Part shown: one piece after another, positions 33,878-44,284 of the stretch
Layout: each line of letters opens with the position of its first letter
Numbering within the stretch: position 1 is the first letter of the stretch
Assembly (NCBI GenBank): GCA_944325145.1
Contig: CALYDL010000001.1
Span: forward strand, 1-64,000
Direction of reading: 5' to 3'
DNA length: 64,000 nt
From: Candidatus Gastranaerophilales bacterium
GTDB lineage: Bacteria > Cyanobacteriota > Vampirovibrionia > Gastranaerophilales > Gastranaerophilaceae
Made by a program: the position numbers and the translations under genes
The notes under the pieces: model-generated
Databases searched by the model: none
What the model saw: the letters and a program-made list of their open reading frames with translations, nothing else
What the model was told of the DNA's origin: nothing

Positions 33878-35335
33878 TTATGAGAAAACTTTTTGAACTT
33901 CTTCTCTATCATCAAAGTGAATTGTTCTGTCTTTTAAAATTTGATAATCCTCATGGCCTTTGCCTGCAAGAATAATAACATCATTTTTAGATGAAATTTT
34001 CTTTAAAAGTTCAATTGCAAGGTGCCTGTCAGGTTCAACAAAAACGGTTTTAGGATTAATTAATTTTAAGCCCGATAAAATATCCGTTATTATTTGCTGA
34101 GGGTCTTCAGACCTTGGGTTGTCTGATGTTACAACAATTTTATCGCTCAAGGATTGTGCAATATTTCCCATTTTTGGCCTTTTTGTAGCATCCCTGTCGC
34201 CGCCGCAGCCAAACATACAAATAAGTTCAGCATCTTTGGGGGTTAATTCTCTTGCGGCACGAAGAATATTTTCTAAGCCATCAGGCGTGTGAGCGTAATC
34301 TACAATAACCATAGGTTCATTGTGAACAATTTCAAAACGCCCTGCAACAGATTTTGTAGCTTCAAGAGCATCCTTGCATGAATTTAAAGAAATATCTGAC
34401 ATTAAGCCTACACCAATAGCGCAAAGTGCATTATAAACGCTAAACATACCGTTTAGCATTAATTTTATTTCAACTTGCTCACCATTGTAGCAGCAATCAA
34501 AAGAAACGCCACGAGATGTAAATACAATGTTTTTTGCCATTAATTTTGAATCGTTTTTAACGCCATAAGTTAAAACATTAACGCCTTCAGGAACTTTTTG
34601 AATAAACTTTTTGGCATATTTGTCATCGTTATTTATAACGGCATATGCGCCTTTTTTAAGATTGGAAAAAAGCTTTGCTTTAGCGTTAAAATAATTTTCC
34701 ATTGTAATATGAAAATCAAGATGATCTTGCGTAAGGTTTGTAAAAGCAGCGCCTTTGAATTCAGCATTTCTAACTCTGAATTGTTCAAGTGCATGGGATG
34801 AAACTTCCATAACAACATTATTTATATCAGACGCCAAAATTTTAGATAAAGTTAATTGCAATTCAGGTGCCTGCGGCGTTGTGTGTTTTGCTTCCAAATA
34901 ATCTGAATTAGATTGAAGCTTATAGCCTAAAGTTCCAATAAGAGCGCATTTTTTATTTTCATGTTCAAATATTTTTTGAACCAAATGAGTAACGGTTGTT
35001 TTGCCGTTTGTGCCTGTAATTCCAATTAAATTTAATGATTTTGAAGGATTATGATAAAAACAAGCGGCTAAATCTGCAATTTTTTGCTGAGTTGAATCTA
35101 CAATTAACTGCGGAATTTCAATGTTTAAAGGCTTTTCTGCCATAATAGCAACAGCGCCTTTTTCAAAGGCCATTTGTGCAAATTGATGGCCATCAACATG
35201 TTCGCCTTTAAGGCAAACAAAAATTTCATGGCTTTTTATTGTGTTTGAATTATATGAAATTCCTTTAATATCGACGTTTTTATAGTTTAAAATTTCTTTT
35301 GTTTCAATATTTTTAATTATATTGGCAAGTTCCAT
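33878..35335 (-). CDS. UDP-MurNAc-tripeptide synthetase MurE
   Basis: Adds the third amino acid of the peptidoglycan stem. It is 485 residues, with the ATP loop GITGTNGKTT, QDHLDFH and VIVDYAHTPDGL. The third-residue motif DNPRSE matches the DNPR form found in enzymes that use meso-diaminopimelate, so a DAP-type, Gram-negative-like wall is expected. I chose ATG 35335 with AGGGGG 8 bases upstream; the longer frame to 35353 runs into that ribosome site. Confidence 0.96.
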   Translation of the reverse strand: MELANIIKNIETKEILNYKNVDIKGISYNSNTIKSHEIFVCLKGEHVDGHQFAQMAFEKGAVAIMAEKPLNIEIPQLIVDSTQQKIADLAACFYHNPSKSLNLIGITGTNGKTTVTHLVQKIFEHENKKCALIGTLGYKLQSNSDYLEAKHTTPQAPELQLTLSKILASDINNVVMEVSSHALEQFRVRNAEFKGAAFTNLTQDHLDFHITMENYFNAKAKLFSNLKKGAYAVINNDDKYAKKFIQKVPEGVNVLTYGVKNDSKLMAKNIVFTSRGVSFDCCYNGEQVEIKLMLNGMFSVYNALCAIGVGLMSDISLNSCKDALEATKSVAGRFEIVHNEPMVIVDYAHTPDGLENILRAARELTPKDAELICMFGCGGDRDATKRPKMGNIAQSLSDKIVVTSDNPRSEDPQQIITDILSGLKLINPKTVFVEPDRHLAIELLKKISSKNDVIILAGKGHEDYQILKDRTIHFDDREEVQKVFS

Positions 35336-35402
35336 AAAGCTACCCCCTGACATTCAAATATATTTTACGTCAAGGGAAAATTTTAAACAAGAAAATTAAA
35401 AA

Positions 35403-35591
35403 TTATGAATCCCAATCATCAAAAATAGATGTAGAGTTATTATTATGAAAATCTTTTCCGCCAAAAGATGATGGTTCAAATTTTAAATCAAAAATTCCCG
35501 TATCTTCTTCAATATCTTTGGTTTTAAAGTTATCAAAGGAAAAGTTTCCTTTTGAAATGTCATTAACTCCAACCATCATAATTTTATCCAT
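35403..35591 (-). CDS. Small acidic protein of unknown function (62 residues)
   Basis: This protein has no family I recognise. It is acidic, with alternating short hydrophobic and asparagine/aspartate stretches (TGIFDLKFEP, STSIFDDWDS), and is probably mostly unstructured. A GGAG site lies 10 bases before the ATG. It sits between scpB and murE in a same-strand run, which supports it being a real gene. Its conservation is unchecked. Confidence 0.5.
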   Translation of the reverse strand: MDKIMMVGVNDISKGNFSFDNFKTKDIEEDTGIFDLKFEPSSFGGKDFHNNNSTSIFDDWDS

Positions 35592-35659
35592 CGATATAAT
35601 TCTCCAAATTCTTCCGATAGATAAATAAAAAAATTCTTTTAATAAAAATTGCCAAAATA

Positions 35660-36169
35660 TTACATATCTTTAAGTTCTTTTGTTGTATCCAAAAGCTTTG
35701 CAAGAGTTTTGGCATCGCCTTTTAATTTAAAATATTCTGCAAATTTAGGCGTAGTTTTTAAATTGAATGAACGGCCGTTTTTATCTTTGGTTCTAGATAT
35801 AAGCCCCTTTTCAATTAATTCTTGAATGTGTTCATAAGCATTTGATCTTAATTCTTTTAACTCTGTTTGCCTTATGGGCTCTTTTAGCGCAATAACAGTT
35901 AAAGTTTTCACAACAGCAGGTTTAAGGTCAACAGGGCAAAGTTTTTCAACAATATCTAAGTGTTCCGCTTTAACTTGGATTATATAGCCATCTTCATCAT
36001 CAATTTCAAGAGCACCTTCTCTTGATGAATAATCAAACATTAAATCCAAAAGGGCAGATTCAACATCTTCAACAGGAACTTTTAATATTTCAGATATTTC
36101 AATTGGCTGCATTGCTTTTGCAGTAACAAAGAGAACAGCTTCTACTTTCGACTTTAAATTTTCTATCAT
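35660..36169 (-). CDS. Segregation and condensation protein B
   Basis: ScpB forms the SMC-ScpA-ScpB complex that organises and segregates the chromosome. It is 169 residues with two winged-helix domains. The signatures are KVEAVLFVTAKAMQPIEISEIL at the start and TVIALKEPIRQTELKELRSN near 90. It overlaps scpA by 4 bases, the standard coupled arrangement. Confidence 0.95.
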   Translation of the reverse strand: MIENLKSKVEAVLFVTAKAMQPIEISEILKVPVEDVESALLDLMFDYSSREGALEIDDEDGYIIQVKAEHLDIVEKLCPVDLKPAVVKTLTVIALKEPIRQTELKELRSNAYEHIQELIEKGLISRTKDKNGRSFNLKTTPKFAEYFKLKGDAKTLAKLLDTTKELKDM

Positions 36170-37074
36170 TGGGCAATAACCTCAACTTCCGAATTTTCTT
36201 CACTTTTAATTGGAAGCCTTACAAAAAGGTCACCATAAAATTCTTTTTGTTCAATATCATATTTGCCCCTTGAACAAAGGTATAAAATTGCAATGTAGGC
36301 AGCAGGCTTTGAAAAACCAATAACTTTTAAATTAGAAAGTTCAATTTTTTCTTCTCTTTCCAAAATTTTTGTTAAGTTTTGGTCCATTTTGTCAACAAGT
36401 TCTTCAATATATTCATCCTGGGCCATATCCAAAATATCTGTTGTGGTTAATTTTGAATAGTTTTTTGTTCTGTTATGGTTTCTTTCAATTTGGTTTTTGA
36501 TTGTTTTTTTCTTTTCCAATTGTTCATAAAATTCCAAGTGGCGAATCAAATCATTCAATGTAATTGCGCGAGAACGAGTTAATTTAACACTTGTTCTTCT
36601 TTGAAGAACTTCATCAAAAGAAATAACATTATTAGATGGCAATTTTAATTGTTCAGCATCATAATCTCCATCCATAAGATCATCAATATAATCATCATCA
36701 ATTTCAGGTTCAGGTTCAAAATCTGCTAAACTGATGCCGTTTAAAACCTTTGATTTTAAATTCAATAAAATTGAAGCGAACAAAAACGCACGGCCAACAA
36801 ATTTTAAATTGTTTTGGGCGTTAAGTTCTGCCAATTTTTTCATATATTCATCATAAACTTTAACAATATCAATATTCCAAGGGTCTATTTTTCCTGTTTT
36901 TGCCATATCTACAATAATTTCAATAGCATCAACGGGGCTTTTTGTAGCGTTTGAAAATGAAGTAATCATTTCATATTCAAAATTGCCGCCAAGTGTCTGA
37001 TAGCCGCCTGACTCTTTTATAAATTGTTTAACACTATCTTTATTATCGCCATAAAAATTAATTGCGTTGTTCAC
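36166..37074 (-). CDS. Segregation and condensation protein A
   Basis: The kleisin subunit bridging the SMC heads. It is 302 residues. The N-terminal part has DAIEIIVDMAKTGKIDPWNIDIVKVYDEYM and AFLFASILLNLKSK, then an acidic linker. The C-terminal winged helix runs KPAAYIAILYLCSRGKYDIEQKEFYGDL. It is longer than many ScpA proteins because of the acidic linker and the polar middle. It starts 3 bases after smc. Confidence 0.95.
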   Translation of the reverse strand: MNNAINFYGDNKDSVKQFIKESGGYQTLGGNFEYEMITSFSNATKSPVDAIEIIVDMAKTGKIDPWNIDIVKVYDEYMKKLAELNAQNNLKFVGRAFLFASILLNLKSKVLNGISLADFEPEPEIDDDYIDDLMDGDYDAEQLKLPSNNVISFDEVLQRRTSVKLTRSRAITLNDLIRHLEFYEQLEKKKTIKNQIERNHNRTKNYSKLTTTDILDMAQDEYIEELVDKMDQNLTKILEREEKIELSNLKVIGFSKPAAYIAILYLCSRGKYDIEQKEFYGDLFVRLPIKSEENSEVEVIAQ

Positions 37075-37077
37075 TTA

Positions 37078-40000
37078 TTAACCGGCAAGTGCCGCCTCCT
37101 TGGTTTCTTCTTTTTGAAGTTTGACGCCGCTTATTTTTGTAACGCCCTTATCTTTTTGTGTAACGCCAATCATTCTATCGGCAGATTCAATCATCTGCGA
37201 CCTTTGGCTAATTACAACAAATTGAGTTTTCTTTGATTGTGCGGAAATCATTCTTGCAATGCGCTCTACGTTAAAGCCATCCAATGCGGCATCAACTTCA
37301 TCAAGCGCGTAAAACGGTGCCGGCAAATATCTTTGAACGGCAAACACCAAAGATAGCGCCATTAATGTTTTTTCACCGCCGCTCATGCCTGCTAACTTTT
37401 GGTTTTTCTTGTTCTTTTGCTGCCCTTCAACAGTTAAACCGCCCAAGAAAGGATTATCAGGATTTTCTAATATAAGCCTTCCCGAGCCATCTGTTAAATC
37501 GGCAAAAATTTCCATAAAGTAACCGTTTACGGCATTAAATGTATTTAGGAATGTTTCTTTTTTCAGGTTTTCATAGCCTGTCATTCTGTTTTGAATTTCT
37601 TGTTTTTCTTTTTCTAAAGTATCAAGCTTTTCTTTTAATTCATTTTGCCTTGAAATAACTTCTTCATAAGCATCGATAGCCCTCATATTAACAAGGCCCA
37701 ATTCGTCCATTTTCTTTTGAAGCTTTTGAATTTTAGATGTGATTTCATCTGTTGACATGGAAGATGGCTCAATTGAATTAACATCAACACCTTTTTCTTT
37801 TAATTCATCATGAACCTCTTTAAATTGCGGTTCAATTTCAGCTCTTCTAACTTTTGAAGATTCAATTTGTTCAACAATTCTTTCAATTTCATTTTGAATT
37901 AAATTTTTGCTATTTTGAGCTTTTAAAAGGTCATCTTGAATATTTTGCCTTAAGTTTTGAAGTTCAACCAAATTCTTACCAAGTTCAATTATTTGAGCTT
38001 CAAGATCTGCCAAATCTTTTTCTAAAACCTTAATTTCTGCTTCAAATTTTTCTTTATCAGCTTTTAGGTTAATGTTATCCTGCTGCAATTTATTAATATC
38101 AATTTCTTTTTGCTCAATCATTTTGTCATAGAAAATGATGTTTTGATTATCTCTTAAAATTTCGTTTTCAACATTTAAAATGCTTTTTTCGGTTTGTTTA
38201 ATTTCATCTTCAACGCCTTTTGTAAGGTCTTTAAGCTTGTTTAACTCGCCTTCATCGATAAATTTTTCAACTTCTTTAATTTCATCAGTTAATTTTGATA
38301 TTTTATCTAAAATGTTAACGTGTTTTTCTTCAAGCTTATCCAGTTTTGAATTAAGAGTTTTAATCTCTGGTTCAATTTCAGATATTTTTTTATTCAAATT
38401 ATCTAAAATTTCATTAGATTTTGAATTGTTTTGAACTAGGGCATTAAGCTCAATTTTTGCACCGTTATAAGAATTTGAAGCATTTGAAAAATCGTTTCTG
38501 ATTTTATCTAGCTTGCGCTCAAGCTCATCTTTTCTTTTTAACAATTCTTGATACGTTTTTTCAAATTCAATTAAGCGGGTTTTAAAGGTTTCTAATTCTT
38601 TATCATCCATTTTGCCAAATGTCATTTGGTTTTTTCTTTTTGCACCGCCTGTTATTGCACCTGATTTTTCAAAAATTTCACCATCTAAGGTAACAATTCT
38701 ATACTTACCCATTAATTTTTTAGCTGTTTCCATATTATCAACAACTAAAGTTTCACCAAGGGCAAAATAAAATGCATCTATATATTTATCATCAAAATCC
38801 ATTAAGTTAATGGCAAAATCAATAACGCCTTTTTCTTTTGGAAGCGGCAATTTAGATGGTGCCGGTTTTAACTTATTTAAAGGCAAAAATGTTGCTCTGT
38901 CTCTTCCTTGAGATTTTAAAATTTCAATTGCTTGAGATGCCACGTGTTCGTTTTCAACAATAACAAATCTTGCTCTGCCGCCCAATGCTTCATTAATTGC
39001 ATCAGTATATTCAGCATCAACATCAGCCAATTGCAACAAGGGGGCATGAACCCCTTTTAAATTAGATTGCATAATGGTTTCAACGCCTGCGCCAAGACCA
39101 AATGTTTTAAAGGCACGCTTATTTGCTTCTAATTCTGAAATTTTCTTATTTGAAAGCTGAATGTTATACATAACATCATTGATTTCATTTTTTGCTTTAT
39201 CCAAAGAATCAAAAGTAAGCTTCTGTAATAGCTTCATATCTTCCATTTCTTTAGATAATTTTTCAATCAGAAGTTCTAAGCGGTCTTTATCATCATTAAA
39301 TGTTTTTTGCGCTGATAACAAACCTTCTTTGCTTTTAATTGCAGAATTTAGTTCATTATTTAAAAATTCGAGCCTTGATTCAAAAGAAACTTTATCTTTA
39401 ACAATGTTTGTTTCTTCATCTTTAACTAAATCAAGCTCTTTTCTTAAATTTGCACGTTTTTCAATATAAGTATCTGCAGTTTTATTTAAACCTGTTACTT
39501 CTTCTAAAATTTTATTTAATTTTTTCTTTTGTTCATCTAAAGTTTTTTCAAGTTCAGCTTTTTGAACTTCTTTTTCCTTAATTGCATCAACTGAAACTTG
39601 TTTTTTGGAATTAAAATCTTCAATGCCGTTTTTTGAATTTTCAATTGTTTTATTGTTTTGGAAAATAACTTTATCTGTGTGAATTATGGAATCTTTCTTC
39701 CTTTGAATTTCACCTTTCTTTTCTTCCGCTTGGCGCTTAACTTCAAGCTGTTTATCTTCGCCTTGCGCTTTCACCTTAGCGCAAATTTCGTCATATTCTT
39801 GTTTTTTAGCTGCCAAAACAGAATCAAGTTCTGTTGATTCCTTTTCTTTAAGTTTTTTATTTTTTTGAGCTTCCAAAATATTTTGATGAACCATATCTAA
39901 AATTCTTTTGAAATCAAAATATTTAACAACCGTTATTTGGCTCTCAAGCTGGTCTTTGCTTTCTTTTAATTCTCTATATTTAAGAGCAACTTCTCTTTCT

Positions 40001-40608
40001 TCTTTTAACTGTTCAACCCTGTTTGTAATTTCGCCCAAAATAAGGTTTGAATTTTGAACCCTTTCTTCAACAGCATTAAGCTCATTTGTTGCCATCTCGA
40101 TTTTGCGGTCAAAATCGGCAGTGCCTGCTACTTCATCAATAAATTTTCTTCTTTCGTTTGATGAACAATTAACAAGGCTGATAACATCGCCTTGCATGAT
40201 AATATTGTTGCTGTTTGGGGTTATTTGATATTTTTCAAGCTCGTTGTGCACTTGTGTTAAGGTTTGGGGTTTGTCATTTATATAATATGTACTTTGATAC
40301 CCTTGGCTTGTTTTTTTAACCTTTCTTGCAAAAGAAATTTCTGTTCCTGCTTCATCATCAAGGTCAAAAACAACTTTAACGGAAGCTTCTCCTCTTTTAT
40401 TATGGGTTGAAATTAAATCTGCAACACCTTTTTCAGACCTTAATGCACGAGCGGATGATAAGCCCAAAGCAAATAAAACGCTATCTATAATGTTACTTTT
40501 GCCCGAACCGTTTATACCCGCAATAGCGGTAAACCCTGTCAAAAAAGGGATTTCTGTTTTGTTTGCAAAAGATTTAAAGTTATCTATTTCTAACCTTTTG
40601 ATGTGCAT
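37078..40608 (-). CDS. Chromosome segregation ATPase SMC
   Basis: A 1176-residue SMC. Walker A INGSGKSNIIDSVLFALG is near residue 32. Two long coiled coils flank the hinge (about 500-680, GLGAGVETIMQ to GAITGGAKRK). The C-terminal head has the ABC signature LAGMSGGEKTLMALSL and Walker B FYALDEVDAALD. It leads the smc-scpA-scpB unit. Its promoter region, shared with divergent mutS2, is the 123 bases 40609-40731. Confidence 0.98.
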   Translation of the reverse strand: MHIKRLEIDNFKSFANKTEIPFLTGFTAIAGINGSGKSNIIDSVLFALGLSSARALRSEKGVADLISTHNKRGEASVKVVFDLDDEAGTEISFARKVKKTSQGYQSTYYINDKPQTLTQVHNELEKYQITPNSNNIIMQGDVISLVNCSSNERRKFIDEVAGTADFDRKIEMATNELNAVEERVQNSNLILGEITNRVEQLKEEREVALKYRELKESKDQLESQITVVKYFDFKRILDMVHQNILEAQKNKKLKEKESTELDSVLAAKKQEYDEICAKVKAQGEDKQLEVKRQAEEKKGEIQRKKDSIIHTDKVIFQNNKTIENSKNGIEDFNSKKQVSVDAIKEKEVQKAELEKTLDEQKKKLNKILEEVTGLNKTADTYIEKRANLRKELDLVKDEETNIVKDKVSFESRLEFLNNELNSAIKSKEGLLSAQKTFNDDKDRLELLIEKLSKEMEDMKLLQKLTFDSLDKAKNEINDVMYNIQLSNKKISELEANKRAFKTFGLGAGVETIMQSNLKGVHAPLLQLADVDAEYTDAINEALGGRARFVIVENEHVASQAIEILKSQGRDRATFLPLNKLKPAPSKLPLPKEKGVIDFAINLMDFDDKYIDAFYFALGETLVVDNMETAKKLMGKYRIVTLDGEIFEKSGAITGGAKRKNQMTFGKMDDKELETFKTRLIEFEKTYQELLKRKDELERKLDKIRNDFSNASNSYNGAKIELNALVQNNSKSNEILDNLNKKISEIEPEIKTLNSKLDKLEEKHVNILDKISKLTDEIKEVEKFIDEGELNKLKDLTKGVEDEIKQTEKSILNVENEILRDNQNIIFYDKMIEQKEIDINKLQQDNINLKADKEKFEAEIKVLEKDLADLEAQIIELGKNLVELQNLRQNIQDDLLKAQNSKNLIQNEIERIVEQIESSKVRRAEIEPQFKEVHDELKEKGVDVNSIEPSSMSTDEITSKIQKLQKKMDELGLVNMRAIDAYEEVISRQNELKEKLDTLEKEKQEIQNRMTGYENLKKETFLNTFNAVNGYFMEIFADLTDGSGRLILENPDNPFLGGLTVEGQQKNKKNQKLAGMSGGEKTLMALSLVFAVQRYLPAPFYALDEVDAALDGFNVERIARMISAQSKKTQFVVISQRSQMIESADRMIGVTQKDKGVTKISGVKLQKEETKEAALAG

Positions 40609-40731
40609 ATATGCTTTTTAAACCTTAACAAAGGATAGTGTCACTTTCCTATTACACAATATATCGTTTTCGCATGTCAACTTCCTTAATAAATTGAATA
40701 AATTATACTTCTTTTAATGTAGAATAGTTTT

Positions 40732-43101
40732 ATGCAAAACCAATCACCAAATTATAAATATTTAACATCTCTTGAATTAGATAAAATTTTATCTGAACTT
40801 TCTGATTGCGCCATAACAAGCCCTGCAAAAGAAATGGCGCTTAATTTAGTTCCATATTCCAAAAAAGAAAAAATAGAAAAAGAAATTAATTTAACAACAG
40901 AAGCAAAAACTATTTTAGACAACAATGGAATTAATTCCATGCCTGTTGATTTTGCAATAGACCCCGACAAAATCTTAACAAATGCAATAATTTCAATTAA
41001 TAACATCATCGATTTAACAAAAATGTTAATTTCATCAAGAAAATTAAGAACATTTTTATTAAATAATAAAGAAGCCGCCCTTTTAAATGAAAAATTTACA
41101 GAAAACCTTTTTATTGATAGGGAACTTGAAGAAAAAATTGCTTCCGTTTTTGATCAAAATTATAATATTAAAGATGATGCAACAATTGAACTTTTAAATT
41201 TAAGAACATCATTGAAAGCGCAAGTTCAAAACCTTAAAAATGCAATTGATAATTTATTAAAAGATTCTACTTTTACATCATATCTTCAAGATACAATCGT
41301 AACAGAGAGAATGGGAAGAACCTGTTTTCAAGTAAAAGCAACGGATAAGTCAAAAGTTAAAGGCATTGTCCATGACGTTTCAGCCAGCAATCAAACATTT
41401 TTTATAGAACCTGAAATTTTAGTTAATATAAATAACAAAATAAGAACAATAGAATGCAAAATTGAAGCTGAAATTGAAAAAATTATTGCAGAATTATCAA
41501 GTGAATTTCACAAAATTAAAAATGAACTTAAAACATCCTATAATTCAATAAAAGAAGCAGATTTAATTTTTGCAAAAGCAAAATATTCAATTAAAACAAA
41601 TTCAACCCCTGCAATTATAACTGATAAAAAAATTATAAAATTGCATTCAATGTTTCACCCCCTCATCAGAAATAAAGAAAATTTGGTTAAAAATGATTTT
41701 GAATTAGGTGAAAATTTTAAATCTCTTTTAATTACAGGTTCAAACACAGGGGGTAAAACTGTAACATTAAAAACGGTCGGGCTAATTTGCTTAATGGCAA
41801 AACTTGGCATGCACTGCCCTTGTTCTTACGGTGAAATTTACCCATTTGAAAATGTTTATTCTGATATTGAAGAGAGGCAAGATATAACTCAATCTCTATC
41901 AACATTTTCAGCCCACATTAAAAATATAGCCTACATTATAGAAAATGTTACAAAAAATGACCTTGTTTTATTTGATGAACTTGGCGCAGGAACCGACCCT
42001 GAAGAAGGCGCAGCACTAGCAAGAAGCATTATTGAATATCTAAATTCAAAAGACGTTTTAACAATTTCAACAACACATTTGGGTGAATTAAAAATTTTAG
42101 AATATCAAAATAAAGATTTTAAAAACGCTTCGGTTGAATTTGATAATGTAACAATGAAGCCTACCTATAAATTAATTATAGGTTTAGCCGGAAGCTCTTA
42201 TGCAATAGACATTGCAAAAAATTGCAATTTAAAAGATGAAATTATCTTAAATGCAAGGGAATTTTTAAACAAAAATTCAAACCCCGATTCTAAAATTTTT
42301 AATAAAATTCAAGAAACACACCAAGAGCTTTTAAACCACACCAAAAAAATTGAAGAAACAAAAAATATAACAGTTAAAAAAGAAGAAGAACTATCTGAAA
42401 AATTAAAAGAAATTAAAGAGAAAAAGAAAAAAACTCTTGAATCTTTTAAGAAAAAATACCAATCTAATTTAGAAGCTGCAAGAGAAGAAATTAAAGAAAC
42501 TTTAAACGAATTAAGAAAAGAAAAAACCGAAAAAATAGTAAGAAGAAGCTATGCAAGGCTTGCTAAACTTGAAAATGAAATAAGGGCAGAATTTTCAAAA
42601 GATGAAGATGAACTTTCAGGCAAATATCCGCCCCTTGATTGGAATGAAATTAAAATCGGGCAAAATGTTTTGGTTGTTGGAATTAACCAGCCTGCAATTT
42701 TAAAATCAATGCCCGATTCAAAAGATATGGTTGAAATTCAAATCGGGCTTATAAAATCCAAAATTCATAAATCTAAACTTGCAAAAACAGATAAAAAAGT
42801 TTCAAAACAATTAAAAAAATTAAATGTTTCTTTTGATGATTTTCACTCAAGTGCAAGCTTTTCTCCAAGGCTTGATTTAAGAGGCATGAGAGTTGAAGAA
42901 GCACTTGATTCAATTGAACAGCATTTAGATAAAGCAATGCAAAAAAATATCCATGAATTTACAATAATCCATGGCCATGGCACAGGTGCTCTTAAAAAAG
43001 CAATAAGAGATTATCTGAATGATTCCCCTTACGTTTTAAAATATAGAGCAGGCGAAGACGTTGAAGGGGGAGACGGCGTTACCATTGTGGATGTAAAATA
43101 G
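40732..43101 (+). CDS. MutS2 endonuclease/ATPase
   Basis: A MutS homologue lacking the mismatch-reading domain. Related proteins act in suppressing recombination or rescuing collided ribosomes. It is 789 residues. Walker A is GSNTGGKTVTLKT near residue 338, Walker B LVLFDELGAGTDPEEGAALA, then a coiled coil and a C-terminal Smr nuclease domain (LDLRGMRVEEAL, IIHGHGTGALK). A TAGAAT ends 6 bases before the ATG and there is no ribosome site, so the message may be leaderless. It abuts the matrixin gene with no gap. Confidence 0.95.
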   Translation: MQNQSPNYKYLTSLELDKILSELSDCAITSPAKEMALNLVPYSKKEKIEKEINLTTEAKTILDNNGINSMPVDFAIDPDKILTNAIISINNIIDLTKMLISSRKLRTFLLNNKEAALLNEKFTENLFIDRELEEKIASVFDQNYNIKDDATIELLNLRTSLKAQVQNLKNAIDNLLKDSTFTSYLQDTIVTERMGRTCFQVKATDKSKVKGIVHDVSASNQTFFIEPEILVNINNKIRTIECKIEAEIEKIIAELSSEFHKIKNELKTSYNSIKEADLIFAKAKYSIKTNSTPAIITDKKIIKLHSMFHPLIRNKENLVKNDFELGENFKSLLITGSNTGGKTVTLKTVGLICLMAKLGMHCPCSYGEIYPFENVYSDIEERQDITQSLSTFSAHIKNIAYIIENVTKNDLVLFDELGAGTDPEEGAALARSIIEYLNSKDVLTISTTHLGELKILEYQNKDFKNASVEFDNVTMKPTYKLIIGLAGSSYAIDIAKNCNLKDEIILNAREFLNKNSNPDSKIFNKIQETHQELLNHTKKIEETKNITVKKEEELSEKLKEIKEKKKKTLESFKKKYQSNLEAAREEIKETLNELRKEKTEKIVRRSYARLAKLENEIRAEFSKDEDELSGKYPPLDWNEIKIGQNVLVVGINQPAILKSMPDSKDMVEIQIGLIKSKIHKSKLAKTDKKVSKQLKKLNVSFDDFHSSASFSPRLDLRGMRVEEALDSIEQHLDKAMQKNIHEFTIIHGHGTGALKKAIRDYLNDSPYVLKYRAGEDVEGGDGVTIVDVK

Positions 43102-43872
43102 TTAATCTTTTTTATTAAAATTAAATTTAATGTTATTAATTTGCATTAAATATTTTTTTAATTCGCCTATATTTGCGTTTTCTTGAATTAAGTCTTTGCC
43201 CGAAGGATTTCTAAGCCCATCCATTGTTTTCCCGAATTCGGATTTTTCACCCAATAAAAGGCTAACCAAATGGTCAAGGTTTTTAGCAGGGAATTGGGAA
43301 TATTGGTTTAAAATTTCTTGTGGTGTTTTTCCAACATCAAACTTATATAAAAACCTTGCTGTTAAAATATCATTTTTTGTAATTACCGTTCTTCCATATT
43401 GGTGCGGTGTGTACATAATATCTTCAATATTTGGAGAATGTCCCAAACCTATTGAATGCCCGACTTCATGGATAATTGTGTGAAAAACTTCATTTTCATC
43501 CATATATCTTTTATGAATAATGCCGTCTGATAAACCAATGTTTACTTCTGCAGAATAATATCTGCCAAGTTCATCATAATTAAATTGGCAATGCCCTAAA
43601 GATTTTCTTTCAACTCTTCGCCATTCAACATTTATGTGAGAATCATTCAAATTGGAAACAAAATTAAAAATAACCATGCCCCCTAAATGCGATTGCCACA
43701 TATTAAAAGCTTGCATGACCATATTGTTATATTTTTCGCCTTCAAACTGCCCTAAAGATTTATACCACCTAAAAGGCGCTATATAAACGTTTAATGGCAT
43801 TAAAGAAGCCGGCCACCTTGAAAGTTGACCCCTTTTTGATAAACAATGTTGTAGGTAAGTTTTACTTTGCAT
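43102..43872 (-). CDS. Matrixin-like zinc metalloprotease (metzincin)
   Basis: A 256-residue protein with the full metzincin motif HEVGHSIGLGHS and a Met-turn (DIMYTP) shortly after, the layout of family M10/M57 proteases. No signal peptide is evident from the ATG at 43872, which lies 10 bases after a TATAAT. A start at 43908 would add a short hydrophobic stretch (FIYYAIILIIM) that could anchor it, so the start and location are uncertain. The longest frame (43971) would run into ybaB. The substrate is unknown. The C-terminus is polar. Confidence 0.82.
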   Translation of the reverse strand: MQSKTYLQHCLSKRGQLSRWPASLMPLNVYIAPFRWYKSLGQFEGEKYNNMVMQAFNMWQSHLGGMVIFNFVSNLNDSHINVEWRRVERKSLGHCQFNYDELGRYYSAEVNIGLSDGIIHKRYMDENEVFHTIIHEVGHSIGLGHSPNIEDIMYTPHQYGRTVITKNDILTARFLYKFDVGKTPQEILNQYSQFPAKNLDHLVSLLLGEKSEFGKTMDGLRNPSGKDLIQENANIGELKKYLMQINNIKFNFNKKD

Positions 43873-43938
43873 TATAATTAGAATTATAGCATAATAGATA
43901 AACGACATAAATTTTTTAAAGAGGGGGAAATAAAAAAT

Positions 43939-44271
43939 ATGAATATGATTCAAATGATGCAGCAAGCACAAAAAATGCAGAAAAGATTAAAAGAAGTTCA
44001 AGATGAACTTGCAAATTCTGAAGTAACGGCAAAATCAAACGGCGGCGCTGTTGAAGTTACAATGAACGGCCAAATTAAATTTAAAAAAATTAAATTAACT
44101 AAAGCTGCAATTAACCCTGAAAACCCTGATAGTGTTGACGATGAAACAGTTGAAATGCTTGAAGATTTAATTACGCAAGCAATTATGAACGCAACAAGCG
44201 AAGCGGCTGCTTTAATGGAAAACAAAATGAAATCTGTTACAGGCGGCATCAGCATTCCTGGGTTGTTTTAA
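43939..44271 (+). CDS. YbaB/EbfC nucleoid-associated protein
   Basis: A 110-residue DNA-binding protein of the YbaB family, usually encoded directly before recR. It opens MQQAQKMQKRLKEVQDELANSEV and contains NGGAVEVTMNGQIKFKKI. An AGAGGGGGA ribosome site precedes the ATG. The gap to recR is 13 bases. Confidence 0.95.
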   Translation: MNMIQMMQQAQKMQKRLKEVQDELANSEVTAKSNGGAVEVTMNGQIKFKKIKLTKAAINPENPDSVDDETVEMLEDLITQAIMNATSEAAALMENKMKSVTGGISIPGLF

Positions 44272-44284
44272 TTAAAGGTTAAAA

